From positions 1 through 64,000 of the forward strand of contig JACOSV010000007.1 in the NCBI GenBank assembly GCA_016178725.1: a stretch of DNA of 64,000 nucleotides, given 5' to 3'. Positions 41,077 to 50,293 of the stretch are shown in pieces (within the stretch, counting starts at the first letter, position 1; every line of letters begins with the position of its first letter). The position numbers and the translations under genes are program-made. A model generated the notes under the pieces. The model saw only the letters and a list, made by a program, of their open reading frames with translations. It was not told the origin of the DNA and ran no database searches. The stretch is from Candidatus Eiseniibacteriota bacterium. Its GTDB lineage: Bacteria; Eisenbacteria; RBG-16-71-46.

Positions 41077-41841
41077 ATGAACCCGCGCCATTACGTGGAC
41101 CTCAAGGAGACCCATCGGAATCTCCAGCCCACGTATTACTTCATGATCAACTGTCTCCTCTACAGCCGGATGGAGACGGGGCTGGTGTCGAACCAGGACT
41201 TCTACGACGAGGACGTCAACGTCTACCTGGCGCACCTGCTGCACTCGTTCATCAACCCCGAGTACGTGGAGCAGTCGAAGAAATTCCTGTCGAAGTACGA
41301 CACAGACGTCTTCCGCCGCCTCGTGCACTCGAGCGACGCGCGGCTCAAGTACCTGATCTACAAGACCAACGCCGACTTCCTGCTGGTCTCGATCGGCATC
41401 TTCGACAATCCGATGGCCGAGGCGGCGCATCGCGCGCGGCTGCAGCCCAGCGAAGAGGCGTACGTCGGCCGCGGCAAGACCTACTACCACTTCGCGTACT
41501 CGTACGCGCAGCAGGTCCACCGCAAGAACCAGGGCGTCGCCGAGGTGCTCGAGAAGCTCTCGGTCGGCTTCGACAAGTACCTGCGCATCCTGTCGCACAT
41601 GCGCGGCGAGTACCTCGACCTGGTGAAGCGTCTGTCGCAGGGCGAGGTCTATCACCTCGAGCGCTCGGTCAACGAGGCGTCGCAGCAGGAGCTGCTGCGG
41701 GTCAAGCAGGACGAGCTGCTCGAGCTCTACAGCGCGTGGAAGCTGTCGCCGAGCCTCGAGACCGAAGAGAGCCTCGAGCGCGTGGTGGGCGAGATCCGGC
41801 AGATCAACCCGTCGTTCAAGTTCGAGCTGCCGCGCAGTTAG
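41077..41841 (+). CDS. Conserved hypothetical cytoplasmic protein
   Basis: 254-aa ORF with balanced composition (many Tyr/Phe/Lys/Asn despite high GC), well preceded by 560-nt noncoding leader. Confidence 0.7.
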   Translation: MNPRHYVDLKETHRNLQPTYYFMINCLLYSRMETGLVSNQDFYDEDVNVYLAHLLHSFINPEYVEQSKKFLSKYDTDVFRRLVHSSDARLKYLIYKTNADFLLVSIGIFDNPMAEAAHRARLQPSEEAYVGRGKTYYHFAYSYAQQVHRKNQGVAEVLEKLSVGFDKYLRILSHMRGEYLDLVKRLSQGEVYHLERSVNEASQQELLRVKQDELLELYSAWKLSPSLETEESLERVVGEIRQINPSFKFELPRS

Positions 41842-41910
41842 TTGCACCGGGGGTCGTCGAGCCAGCCGCCGACAATCCAAGTCGGTTGGAGGCGCCCCTT
41901 CTTCCGAGGC

Positions 41911-41943
41911 GAGTGGCCCGGTCCTCACTGACCGGGCCTCGCT
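41911..41943. terminator. Bidirectional terminator hairpin between convergent genes
   Basis: Perfect stem GGCCCGGTC (41915-41923)/GACCGGGCC (41930-41938), extendable with GCGAG/CTCGC; no strong U-tract. Confidence 0.6.
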
Positions 41944-42000
41944 GCTTCCGGCGCCGCGCTCCAAGATCCGTCACGCGGCGCATGGCGGCGCGCTGGCGGA

Positions 42001-43113
42001 TCAGACGACCGCGACCTTCACGTTGTGGATGGGCGGGAGCGAATCGAACAGGCAGTCCCACTCCTCGCCGCCGTCGCGGCCGATCCACAGCTGGCCGGTC
42101 GTGGTGCCGAAGTAGAGCGCCGGCGACTTGAGCTCGTCGATGTCCATCGCGTCGCGCTGAACGGTGAAGAAGCTCTCCTTCTTCGGCAGCCCCTTCGCGA
42201 GCTTGCGCCACGAGCCGCCGCCGTCCTCGCTGCGCCACACCGCCGGCGATCCGCCGGGGCAGGTGCGCGTCGCCGGCTCGAGCGGCAACACGTAGACCGT
42301 GTCGGCGTCGTGCGGGTGCACGGAGATCGGAAAGCCGAAGTCCGACGGCAGGCCCTTGGCGATCGAGTACCACGAGCGGCCGTGATCGTCGCTGCGCAGC
42401 ACGCCGATGTCCGGACGCCGGCCGCCCGGCCCGTCCCACTCGCTCCAGCCGCCGTGGTTCTGCATGTAGAGGCGGCCGGGCGCGTCCTTGTGGCCGACGA
42501 TCTTGTGCACGCACTGGCCGAACTCGGGATACGGATCGGGTGAGAATCCGGCGCCGATGCCCTTGTTCTCCGCCTTGAACGTGGCGCCGCCGTCCTCGCT
42601 CATGTAGTGCCCGCCGGTCGAGATGCCGAGGTGCACGCGGTTCCCGTCGCGGAGAATCGTGTGCATGCAGAGCCCGCCGTTTCCGGGGTGCCACTTGCGC
42701 GCGTGCTCGTGGTTGCTGATGCCTTCGACCATCGTCCAGGTGTCGCCGCCGTCCTCGCTACGGAAGAGCGATGCCGGCTCGACGCCGGCGAGCAGGTCTT
42801 TCTTGCCCGGGCCCGGCTCGAGCGACCAGATGTTGGCGAGCGCGCGGCCGTCCTCCTTCGAGAACGCCGGGGCCGATGCGGTCTCCTTGAAGCTCTTTCC
42901 CATGTCGGTGGACTTGAGCACCTTCATACCGAAGAACGCGTTGCAGCTCGAGGCGAAGATCTTCGGCGTGCCGCGCCTGTCGATCAGGCTCGAGTAGACC
43001 GCGACACCGGATCCGAACGGTCCGCGCAGCGCGAACGAGCGGCGGGTCTTCGATGCTTCAGCCACGAACAGGCCCTTCTTGGTGCCGATGGTCAGCAGCA
43101 GTCGGTCCGGCAT
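42001..43113 (-). CDS. BNR/sortilin-like beta-propeller (exo-alpha-sialidase-like) protein
   Basis: Repeated Asp-box motifs: SEDGGDTW, SEDGGATF, SDDHGRSW, SEDGGGSW. Confidence 0.85.
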   Translation of the reverse strand: MPDRLLLTIGTKKGLFVAEASKTRRSFALRGPFGSGVAVYSSLIDRRGTPKIFASSCNAFFGMKVLKSTDMGKSFKETASAPAFSKEDGRALANIWSLEPGPGKKDLLAGVEPASLFRSEDGGDTWTMVEGISNHEHARKWHPGNGGLCMHTILRDGNRVHLGISTGGHYMSEDGGATFKAENKGIGAGFSPDPYPEFGQCVHKIVGHKDAPGRLYMQNHGGWSEWDGPGGRRPDIGVLRSDDHGRSWYSIAKGLPSDFGFPISVHPHDADTVYVLPLEPATRTCPGGSPAVWRSEDGGGSWRKLAKGLPKKESFFTVQRDAMDIDELKSPALYFGTTTGQLWIGRDGGEEWDCLFDSLPPIHNVKVAVV

Positions 43114-43114
43114 G

Positions 43115-43402
43115 TCAGCCTCCTGAAACCGCGGGCAGGATCGTCACGACGTCGCCCGGCTCGAGTGTCGCGTCGAGCCCCGCGCCGTCGCGGATGTTGG
43201 AGGTGTTCACGAACACGTTGACGTGACGGCGCACCGCGCCGGTCTCGTCGCAGATGCATCCGTAGAGCATCGGATGACGGCGCTCGATCTCGCCGAGCAT
43301 CGCGCGCACGTCGTCGGCGGCGACCGGCAGTTCGCGCGCCCCGCCGCAATAGACGCGCAGGACGCCGGGCAGCTGAACCTTGATCGCCGCGGAGACGCTC
43401 AT
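43115..43402 (-). CDS. MoaD/ThiS family ubiquitin-like protein
   Basis: 95 aa; IKVQLPGVLRVYCGG...VNVFVNTSNIRDGAGLDATLEPGDVVTILPAVSGG with terminal Gly-Gly. Confidence 0.85.
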   Translation of the reverse strand: MSVSAAIKVQLPGVLRVYCGGARELPVAADDVRAMLGEIERRHPMLYGCICDETGAVRRHVNVFVNTSNIRDGAGLDATLEPGDVVTILPAVSGG

Positions 43403-43509
43403 GCCGCAAACCCTAGCACGCCGCGGGCGGGCGCCGAACGCCCGCGCGCCGGACGGCGCGAAACCGCGTGCCGGCGCGGGCGGGTCGGCCGCCGTGCTAG
43501 CGTGGGACG

Positions 43510-43671
43510 ATGGTGATTTCAAAGGCCGATCAGGCGCGCGAGGTCCTCGCCTGGCTCGAGCGGCCCGCGGCGCGCGGCACTACGGCGAAACGCACGCGGG
43601 CGGCCGTGACGGTCAGCGATCGAACGCGCGCTCGATCTCGGCGGACTTGGCGGCGCGGTCGAGCGCGGTGA
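43510..43671 (+). pseudogene. Short ORF resembling an N-terminal remnant of a DNA alkylation repair (AlkD-like) gene
   Basis: MVISKADQAREVLAWLER followed by loss of coherent coding; overlaps 3' end of downstream convergent gene. Confidence 0.25.
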
Positions 43672-44422
43672 ACGTGCCGCGCTCACCGATCTCGGCCACC
43701 GCGGCGATGAATCCCGTCCACGCGGCGCGCGCGAGCGCGCCGCCGACGCTGATCCGCCGCACGCCGATCTCGGCGAGCTCCGCGACGGAAGTGAAGCTGC
43801 CGCCGACCAGCACGTTGACCGGCCTCGGCGCGACCGCGGCCACGACCGCGGCGATGTCCGAGCGCGCGCGCAGGCCGGGCGCGTAGAGGCAGTCGGCGTC
43901 CGCCGCGGCGAACGCGGCGAGGCGGCGGATCGTCGCGTCGAGATCCGGCCGGCCGACGATGAATCCCTCGGAGCGCGCCGTGAGCAGCACCGGGCGCCCG
44001 CTCGCGTCGATCGCGCGCCGCGCGGCGCGCACGCGTTCGATCGCCAGCGCTTCGTCGAAGAGCGGACGATCGGGATCGCCGGTCGAATCCTCGATCGAGA
44101 GCCCGGCGACGCCGGTCGTCGCCGCGGCGGCGACGTGAACGCCGACCTGCTCGGGCTCGACGGCGAAGCCGCCTTCGAAGTCGCCGTTGACCGGCACCGG
44201 GACGCTCGCGGCGATCGTCGTGAAGTGCTCGAGCGCCTGGGCGAGCGTGATGTGGTTGTCGCGCACGCCCTGCGTCCATGCGAACCCCGAGCTCGTCGTG
44301 GCGAGTGCGGGGAAGCCTAGCGTGACCAGCATCCGGGCGCTGCCCGCGTCCCACGGGTTCGGGATGACGAAGCAGCCAGCGGCGTGCAGGCGATGGAATT
44401 CGCGATGGCGCTCGTCGCTCAC
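43613..44422 (-). CDS. Isocitrate lyase/PEP mutase family protein
   Basis: NPWDAGSARMLVTLGFPALATTSSGFAWTQG, VPVNGDFEGGFA, GLSIEDSTGDP, TARSEGFIVG. Confidence 0.9.
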   Translation of the reverse strand: MSDERHREFHRLHAAGCFVIPNPWDAGSARMLVTLGFPALATTSSGFAWTQGVRDNHITLAQALEHFTTIAASVPVPVNGDFEGGFAVEPEQVGVHVAAAATTGVAGLSIEDSTGDPDRPLFDEALAIERVRAARRAIDASGRPVLLTARSEGFIVGRPDLDATIRRLAAFAAADADCLYAPGLRARSDIAAVVAAVAPRPVNVLVGGSFTSVAELAEIGVRRISVGGALARAAWTGFIAAVAEIGERGTFTALDRAAKSAEIERAFDR

Positions 44423-44445
44423 GCGGCGATGCTAGAGTCCGGCGC

Positions 44446-45807
44446 ATGAGCGCGCAATCGGCGGACGATCCGCTGCGGGCCTTCATCGTCGCCGCGTGCG
44501 TTCCGCGCGACGCGTCGCACGCGAGCGGCGATCTCGCCGAGGCCGAGGTGATCCTCGCCGCGCATCCCGAAGCCGCGACCGCCGACATCCACGCCGCGGC
44601 GATCCTGGGCGACGAGGCGGCCGTGCGGCGCTGGATCGCACGCGACCCCGCGCATGCGACCGCGAAGGGCGGCCCGTACGGCTGGGATGCGCTCACCCAC
44701 CTCTGCTTTTCGCGCTATCTCCGGATCGACCGCGCCCGGTCCGACGGATTCGTGCGCGCGGCGGCCGCGCTGCTCGACGCCGGCGCGAGCGCGAACACCG
44801 GATGGTGGGAGCCGGACCATCGGCCCGAGCCCGAGTGGGAGCCGGCGCTCTACGGCGCGGCGGGGGTCGCGCATCACGCGCCGCTCACGCGGCTGCTGCT
44901 CGCGGGCGGCGCGAACCCGACCGACGTCGAGGTCGTCTACCACTCGCCCGAGACGCGCGACAACGCGGCGATGGAGGCGCTGGTCGAGAGCGGCAAGCTC
45001 CGCGAGGAGGATCTGACGCTGATGCTGATCCGCAAGCACGACTGGCACGACACGGCGGGCGCGCAGTACCTGCTCGAGCACGGCGCGAATCCCAACTACA
45101 CGTGGCGGCACGGGCTCACGGCGCTCCATCACGCGCTCGCGCGCGACAACGCGCTGCGCATGTTCGAGCTGCTGCTGGACCACGGCGCCGATCCGCGCAT
45201 CGTCGCGGGCGGGCTCACCGGTGTCGCGCGCTCCGCGCGCGAGGGACGCAGCGACGTGCTCGACCTGTTCGAGCGCCGCGGCGTTGCGGTCGATCTGGCC
45301 GGCGTGGACGCGCTGATCGCGGCCTGCGCCCGGGGCGACGCGGCGCGCGGGCGCGCGATCGCCGGGCGCGAGCCGCGGGTCGCCGACGCGCTGCTGGCAA
45401 TGGGCGGCGACCTGCTCGCGCGATTCGCGGGCACGTGCAACCCGGCGGGTGTGGGCGCTCTGCTCGATCTCGGCGTGAGCGCGAGCGCGCCGTTCGCCGA
45501 GGGCGACGCCTACTTCGGCGAGCCCGGCGGCAGCCTCGCGATCCACGTCGCCGCGTGGCGCGCGTGCCCGGACGTGGTGAAGCTTCTGATCGAGCGCGGC
45601 TCGCCCGTGGACGCACCCGACCCGCGCGGCCACACGCCGCTCGTGCTCGCGATCCGCGCGTGCGTGGATTCGTACTGGACCGAGATCGCCACGACCGATT
45701 CGATCCGACTGCTGCTCGCGGCGGGCGCGCCGGCGGACGGGATCACGCTGCCGACCGGGCGCGCGGACGTGGACGAGGTGTTGCGTGAGCACGGAGGACG
45801 GCGATGA
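44446..45807 (+). CDS. Ankyrin repeat protein
   Basis: Repeated ALLDAGASANT, YLLEHGANPNYTWRHGLTALHHALARDN, LLIERGSPVDAPDPRGHTPLVLAI. Confidence 0.85.
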   Translation: MSAQSADDPLRAFIVAACVPRDASHASGDLAEAEVILAAHPEAATADIHAAAILGDEAAVRRWIARDPAHATAKGGPYGWDALTHLCFSRYLRIDRARSDGFVRAAAALLDAGASANTGWWEPDHRPEPEWEPALYGAAGVAHHAPLTRLLLAGGANPTDVEVVYHSPETRDNAAMEALVESGKLREEDLTLMLIRKHDWHDTAGAQYLLEHGANPNYTWRHGLTALHHALARDNALRMFELLLDHGADPRIVAGGLTGVARSAREGRSDVLDLFERRGVAVDLAGVDALIAACARGDAARGRAIAGREPRVADALLAMGGDLLARFAGTCNPAGVGALLDLGVSASAPFAEGDAYFGEPGGSLAIHVAAWRACPDVVKLLIERGSPVDAPDPRGHTPLVLAIRACVDSYWTEIATTDSIRLLLAAGAPADGITLPTGRADVDEVLREHGGRR

Positions 45808-46244
45808 ACGACCATCACGGCTGGGGCGGCGCGACACCGATCTTCCGCGTGCGCGACGTGCGCGCGAGCATCCGCTACTTCATCGACATGCTCGGATTCA
45901 CGCTGGACTGGGACACGCCGAAATTCGTGTCCGTGTCGCGCGATCACTGCTGCATCTTCCTCTGCGAAGCGGATCAGAGCGCCGAGCGCGTATGGGTGTG
46001 GATCGGCTGCCCGGACGCGGGCGCGCTCCACGACGAGCTGCGCGCGAAGGGCGCGATCATCCGCCACCCCCCGACGGACCATCCCTGGGCGTACGAGTTC
46101 CAGGTCGCGGACCTGGACGGCAACGTCATGCGCATCGGCTCAGAGCCGCGGAAGGGCGAGCCGGAGCGGGAGTGGCTGGATGGCAGCGGCCGGCTGTGGG
46201 TGCGGCAGCCGAGCGGACGCTGGGAGGAATCCGCGGCGGAGTAG
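45804..46244 (+). CDS. Glyoxalase/bleomycin resistance (VOC) family protein
   Basis: ATPIFRVRDVRASIRYFIDMLGFTLDWD ... WAYEFQVADLDGNVMRIGSEP; 4-nt overlap with upstream gene. Confidence 0.88.
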   Translation: MNDHHGWGGATPIFRVRDVRASIRYFIDMLGFTLDWDTPKFVSVSRDHCCIFLCEADQSAERVWVWIGCPDAGALHDELRAKGAIIRHPPTDHPWAYEFQVADLDGNVMRIGSEPRKGEPEREWLDGSGRLWVRQPSGRWEESAAE

Positions 46245-46253
46245 CGGCCCGGC

Positions 46254-46574
46254 CTACTCGCCGTACATCTCCGTGATGACGCGCCGGAGTGCGGCGGCTT
46301 CGGACTTGTTCAGCACGCCGATCCTGTCGCCCAGCCGCGCCTTGCTCACCGACCGGATGTGATCCACCGCGATCTCCGCGGGCCGTCCGGCGCATCGCAC
46401 CTGCAACCGGGATCGCCACGTCGGATGCTGGCGGCTGGTCAGCGGGCAGATCGTGACCGTGGGCAGGGCTCGATTCAGCTCGTCGAGGCTCACGATGACG
46501 GCGGGGCGCGTCTTCGATATTTCGGCGCCCCGAGCCGGGTCGAGGGCGGTCCAGCGAATCTCGTAGCGCTTCAT
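46254..46574 (-). CDS. MazF/PemK-type endoribonuclease toxin
   Basis: GAEISKTRPAVIVSLDELNRALPTVTICPLTS ... EIAVDHIRSVSKARLGDRIGVL. Confidence 0.9.
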   Translation of the reverse strand: MKRYEIRWTALDPARGAEISKTRPAVIVSLDELNRALPTVTICPLTSRQHPTWRSRLQVRCAGRPAEIAVDHIRSVSKARLGDRIGVLNKSEAAALRRVITEMYGE

Positions 46575-46906
46575 CCTCGCTTCCGCCGGCGGCGGATCCC
46601 CGCGTATCGCGGCGCGGATTCAACGACCCGCATTCGCCTGCCGGGTTCCCACGGAAGGTCTTCCAGCCCGTCACCCGCCGCGGCATCCCAATCGCTCCAG
46701 TCTTCGCGACTCGCCACCATGGCGCGGGCGGTCTCCTTCCACGAGAGCTTCACGACCGGAGAGCCCGTGGGGCGCAGCAGGATTCCGTCGTCGCGTTCCT
46801 CCATCGTCACGGAATCGCCGATCCGGTACCGGCGCAAGGTCGCCGCGGGCAGACGGACGCCCCTCGAGTTCCCGATGCGCGCGACCTTCAGCTTCACGAT
46901 CGTCAT
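46571..46906 (-). CDS. MazE-type AbrB/SpoVT antitoxin
   Basis: VKLKVARIGNSRGVRLPAATLRRYRIGDSVTMEERDDGILLRP; overlaps toxin by 4 nt. Confidence 0.9.
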   Translation of the reverse strand: MTIVKLKVARIGNSRGVRLPAATLRRYRIGDSVTMEERDDGILLRPTGSPVVKLSWKETARAMVASREDWSDWDAAAGDGLEDLPWEPGRRMRVVESAPRYAGIRRRRKRG

Positions 46907-46925
46907 GTTATTACTGTAATAACAT
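46905..46925. promoter_or_regulatory. Perfect palindromic operator overlapping the mazE start codon
   Basis: ATGTTATTAC-T-GTAATAACAT, 10-bp arms with 1-nt centre. Confidence 0.8.
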
Positions 46926-46956
46926 CCCGCCGCGAAGGCAAGACGTGGCGGGCGGG

Positions 46957-47412
46957 TCAGCGCGTGAGCGCGGCGATCATCGCCGCGTGCGCGGGGAAGC
47001 GCCCGATCAGCACCGCACGATCGCCTAGCTCGAAATCGGCGAGGTCGAAACCCGGCGCCATCGTCGTGCCGAGGAGGGCGAAGGTCCCGCCGGAAACGAG
47101 CCGGCAGCCCTGCCATGTTCCGCCGGGGACGACCACCTGTGGCTGCATCCCGCGCGCGACGTCGGCACCGACGAGGACGGTCGCCGCCGTGCCGTCGGCG
47201 CGAAGCTGGAGCATCTCCACCGGATCGCCGACGTAGAAGTGGAAGATCTCGTCGCCGGGCAGCCGGTGCAGCGCGGAGAACGTGTCGGGTGTGAGGAGGT
47301 AGTAGATGGCGCTGGAGTGCGCCGACCGCAACGTCTCGCGAAAGAACCCGCCCTCGCCTGCCAGCGGAACCAGGCGGAGCCGTCGGATCAGGTCCTCGGC
47401 GGTCATGGCCAC
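46957..47412 (-). CDS. Cupin (DUF985-type) protein
   Basis: EGGFFRETLRSAHSSAIYYLLTPDTFSALHRLPGDEIFHFYVGDPVEMLQL. Start may be 47406. Confidence 0.88.
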   Translation of the reverse strand: MAMTAEDLIRRLRLVPLAGEGGFFRETLRSAHSSAIYYLLTPDTFSALHRLPGDEIFHFYVGDPVEMLQLRADGTAATVLVGADVARGMQPQVVVPGGTWQGCRLVSGGTFALLGTTMAPGFDLADFELGDRAVLIGRFPAHAAMIAALTR

Positions 47413-47425
47413 TGCGTCACGACAC

Positions 47426-48988
47426 CTACCGCCCCGGTACCCCGTAGTTGGGCGCTTCCTGCGTGATCGTCACGTCGTGCGGATGGCTCTCGCGCAGCCC
47501 GGCCGAGCTCACGCGCACGAAGCGCGTGCGCGTGCGCAGCGACTCGATGTCGGCGACGCCGGCGTAGCCCATCCCGGCGCGCAGGCCGCCGGTCATCTGG
47601 AACACGACCATCGCGATCGGTCCCTTGAACGGCACGCGCCCTTCGATCCCCTCGGGCACGAGCTTCGCCAGCTCGTCAGAGCCCTCCTGAAAGTAGCGCT
47701 CGCGGCTGCCGCGGCCGGCGGCCATCGCCGACAGCGATCCCATCCCGCGATACACCTTGTACGAGCGGCCCTCGAGCAGCACGACCTCGCCCGGGCTCTC
47801 CTCGGTGCCGGCGAACAGGCTGCCGATCATCACGCAGTGGGCCCCTGCGGCGAGCGCCTTCACCACGTCGCCGCTGTACTTGATCCCGCCGTCGGCGACG
47901 ATCGGCACGTCGCTCCCTTCGAGCGCGCGCGCGGCCTCGAGCACGGCGGTGATCTGCGCCATGCCGGCGCCGGTCACGACGCGCGTGGTGCAGATCGCGC
48001 CGGGGCCCATGCCGACCTTGACCGCGTCGGCGCCGGCCGCGGCGACGGCCTTCGCCCCCTCGAACGTGCCCACGTTCCCGACCACGAGGTCCACATCGGG
48101 GAACGCGGCGCGCATCGCCTCGGTGATGTCGAGCACGCCGCGCGAGTGGGCGTGCGCGCTGTCGATCACCAGCGCATCGGCGCCGGCGCGCACCAGCTCG
48201 GCGCCGCGTTCCGACGCGTCGCCGCCCCCGCCGACGGCGGCCGCGACGCGCAGGCGTCCGAGCGAATCCTTGCATGCGTGCGGATGGCGGATGCGCTTCT
48301 CGATGTCCTTGACGGTGATCAGGCCCTTGAGCCGGCCATCGGCGTCGACGACCGGGAGCTTCTCGATGCGGTGCCTGGCGAGGATCGCGCGCGCCTGCTC
48401 GAGCGTCGTGCCGACCGGCGCGGTGATGAGGCGCTCGCGCGTCATCACCTCGGAGACCCTGCGGTCGAGGTTGTCCTCGAAGCGCAGATCGCGGTTGGTG
48501 AGGATGCCGATCAGCTTGCCGTTCTCGGTGATCGGCACGCCCGAGATGTGATAGCGCGACATCACTTCGTGCGCCTGATGCAGCGAGGCGTGCGGAGGCA
48601 GCGTGAAGGGATCCACGATCATGCCGCTCTCGGAACGCTTGACCTTGTCCACCTCGGCGGCCTGGCGCTCGATCGAGAGGTTCTTGTGCACGACGCCGAT
48701 CCCGCCCTCGCGCGCGAGCGCGATCGCCATCTCGGACTCGGTGACGGTGTCCATCGCCGCGCTGACGATCGGGATCTCGAGCGTGATGTGGCGCGAGAAG
48801 CGCGTGCGCGTGACGACGTCGCGCGGATGGATCTCGGCGAGCTGCGGCACGAGCAGCACGTCGTCGAAGGTGAGCGCTTCGGGGCCGACCTTGTCGGTCC
48901 ACGCGACGTGCGCCGGCGCCGCGGCCGCGGCGCCGCCGGGCGACGGACGCTGTTCGATCTTCTCCGCCCACATCACGCGCTCCGTCAT
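47426..48988 (-). CDS. guaB: IMP dehydrogenase with CBS domains
   Basis: [14 protein letters not shown] region, [24 protein letters not shown] catalytic loop, [29 protein letters not shown]. Confidence 0.97.
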   Translation of the reverse strand: MTERVMWAEKIEQRPSPGGAAAAAPAHVAWTDKVGPEALTFDDVLLVPQLAEIHPRDVVTRTRFSRHITLEIPIVSAAMDTVTESEMAIALAREGGIGVVHKNLSIERQAAEVDKVKRSESGMIVDPFTLPPHASLHQAHEVMSRYHISGVPITENGKLIGILTNRDLRFEDNLDRRVSEVMTRERLITAPVGTTLEQARAILARHRIEKLPVVDADGRLKGLITVKDIEKRIRHPHACKDSLGRLRVAAAVGGGGDASERGAELVRAGADALVIDSAHAHSRGVLDITEAMRAAFPDVDLVVGNVGTFEGAKAVAAAGADAVKVGMGPGAICTTRVVTGAGMAQITAVLEAARALEGSDVPIVADGGIKYSGDVVKALAAGAHCVMIGSLFAGTEESPGEVVLLEGRSYKVYRGMGSLSAMAAGRGSRERYFQEGSDELAKLVPEGIEGRVPFKGPIAMVVFQMTGGLRAGMGYAGVADIESLRTRTRFVRVSSAGLRESHPHDVTITQEAPNYGVPGR

Positions 48989-49069
48989 GGCCGGTTCACC
49001 TCCCCGATCGCGTGCCGCACGCCGCCGCAACCGACTTGGATGCGCGGCGCCGCCCGCCACCACCGGCGC

Positions 49070-49819
49070 CTACTTCTTTGAGTGCGAGGCCGGCAGCTCC
49101 TGCGCCTTGCTGCGCTTCAGGCGGCTCGTGTCGAAGTAGAAGTTACCGCCGATCCGGAACTCGGTGGCGCCGATGAAGCTGTTGTAGCCGGTCGGGAACG
49201 CGGCGTCGTCGCGGGCGAACACCCAGTGCGTCACGGTCGAGAGCTCGAGACTCGTGGACGGCAGCGACTTGAGGAAGCGCTCGATGCCGATCTCCCCGGA
49301 GATGCCGGGATACAGGCCCTGATGGCGGCGGAAGCTGGCGGGATCGACCAGCACTTGACGATGGTTCTCGACCCACACGCGGTAGACGCCCGGGCCGGCG
49401 CCGATGTGGGTGAACCACTTGCCGTGGTGGATCACGTACTGGACCTCGAACGTCATCGGCAGCAGGAGCGTCAGGTTGCTGCTCTTGGGCTCGATCGCCG
49501 GATGCCCCCCGGGATTGCCCGGCGGGTTACTGCCGTCCGGAACCGGCGTGAGGATCTGGCTCGTGTACGTCGTCCACGTGAACCCCGGGCTGACCTGCCA
49601 GCGCCAGTGGTTGGACATCATGTAGCGGAAGTGGCCGCCGAAGGCGAGGCGCTGGATCACACCGTTCGAGTAATCGCCGTCGGCCCAGAACGTCGAACCG
49701 CCGAGCTGCCCGCCGATTCCGGCGCGGCCCGTGCCCATGCCCTCCGCCGCGAGACAGGTCGAAGCGGCCGCGAGCGTCGCGAGGAGTGCGAGGCTCGCCG
49801 TGCGAAGGCGACGATGCAT
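49070..49819 (-). CDS. Outer-membrane beta-barrel-like protein
   Basis: Signal peptide MHRRLRTASLALLATLAAASTCLAA; alternating aromatic/hydrophilic strands (AFGGHFRYMMSNHWRWQVSPGFTWTTYTS). Confidence 0.65.
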   Translation of the reverse strand: MHRRLRTASLALLATLAAASTCLAAEGMGTGRAGIGGQLGGSTFWADGDYSNGVIQRLAFGGHFRYMMSNHWRWQVSPGFTWTTYTSQILTPVPDGSNPPGNPGGHPAIEPKSSNLTLLLPMTFEVQYVIHHGKWFTHIGAGPGVYRVWVENHRQVLVDPASFRRHQGLYPGISGEIGIERFLKSLPSTSLELSTVTHWVFARDDAAFPTGYNSFIGATEFRIGGNFYFDTSRLKRSKAQELPASHSKK

Positions 49820-49883
49820 GCGTTGGAGGCTCCTCTTCCGCGTGGGAAGAAATGGAAGGAAGGCCCGGTGCAATGAGCGCGGC

Positions 49884-49912
49884 AGTCTACGAGGGGCCCT
49901 GGGGGGTGTCAA
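49884..49912 (-). promoter_or_regulatory. Promoter TTGACA-17-TAGACT
   Basis: Minus strand TTGACA (49912-49907), 17 nt, TAGACT (49889-49884), upstream of the beta-barrel gene. Confidence 0.75.
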
Positions 49913-50293
49913 GGATCGGAGCCGTGTTTTCGCGCGCGCGCGCAAGCACTTCCGCGCCGGCGGACGGCCGTATCGTCGCCGAGATCGTCGGGATGTCGAC
50001 ACCGTGGGCGCGACGGTCGGCCGATCGCGGCGGCTAACCGCCGTCGCGGCGCGCATGGGACGCGCGCACCGGCGATGGAACGGTCCTTGAGAGGACACCC
50101 GGCATCACGGCCGCGTCGCGGCTCCCTCCGGAGCGGCGGCGCGGATCCGACCGGGATCCCACGAACAACCGCCGCAGTTCTCCTCACCCCGAACCCACCC
50201 AGCAGCGAAGCCATCACCACTCACGGGGCCGGCCGCCAACCGGCCCCCGTCCCGGTTTCCGGCGCGCCGCCGAGCCCGAGCCCGGCCAAGTCG

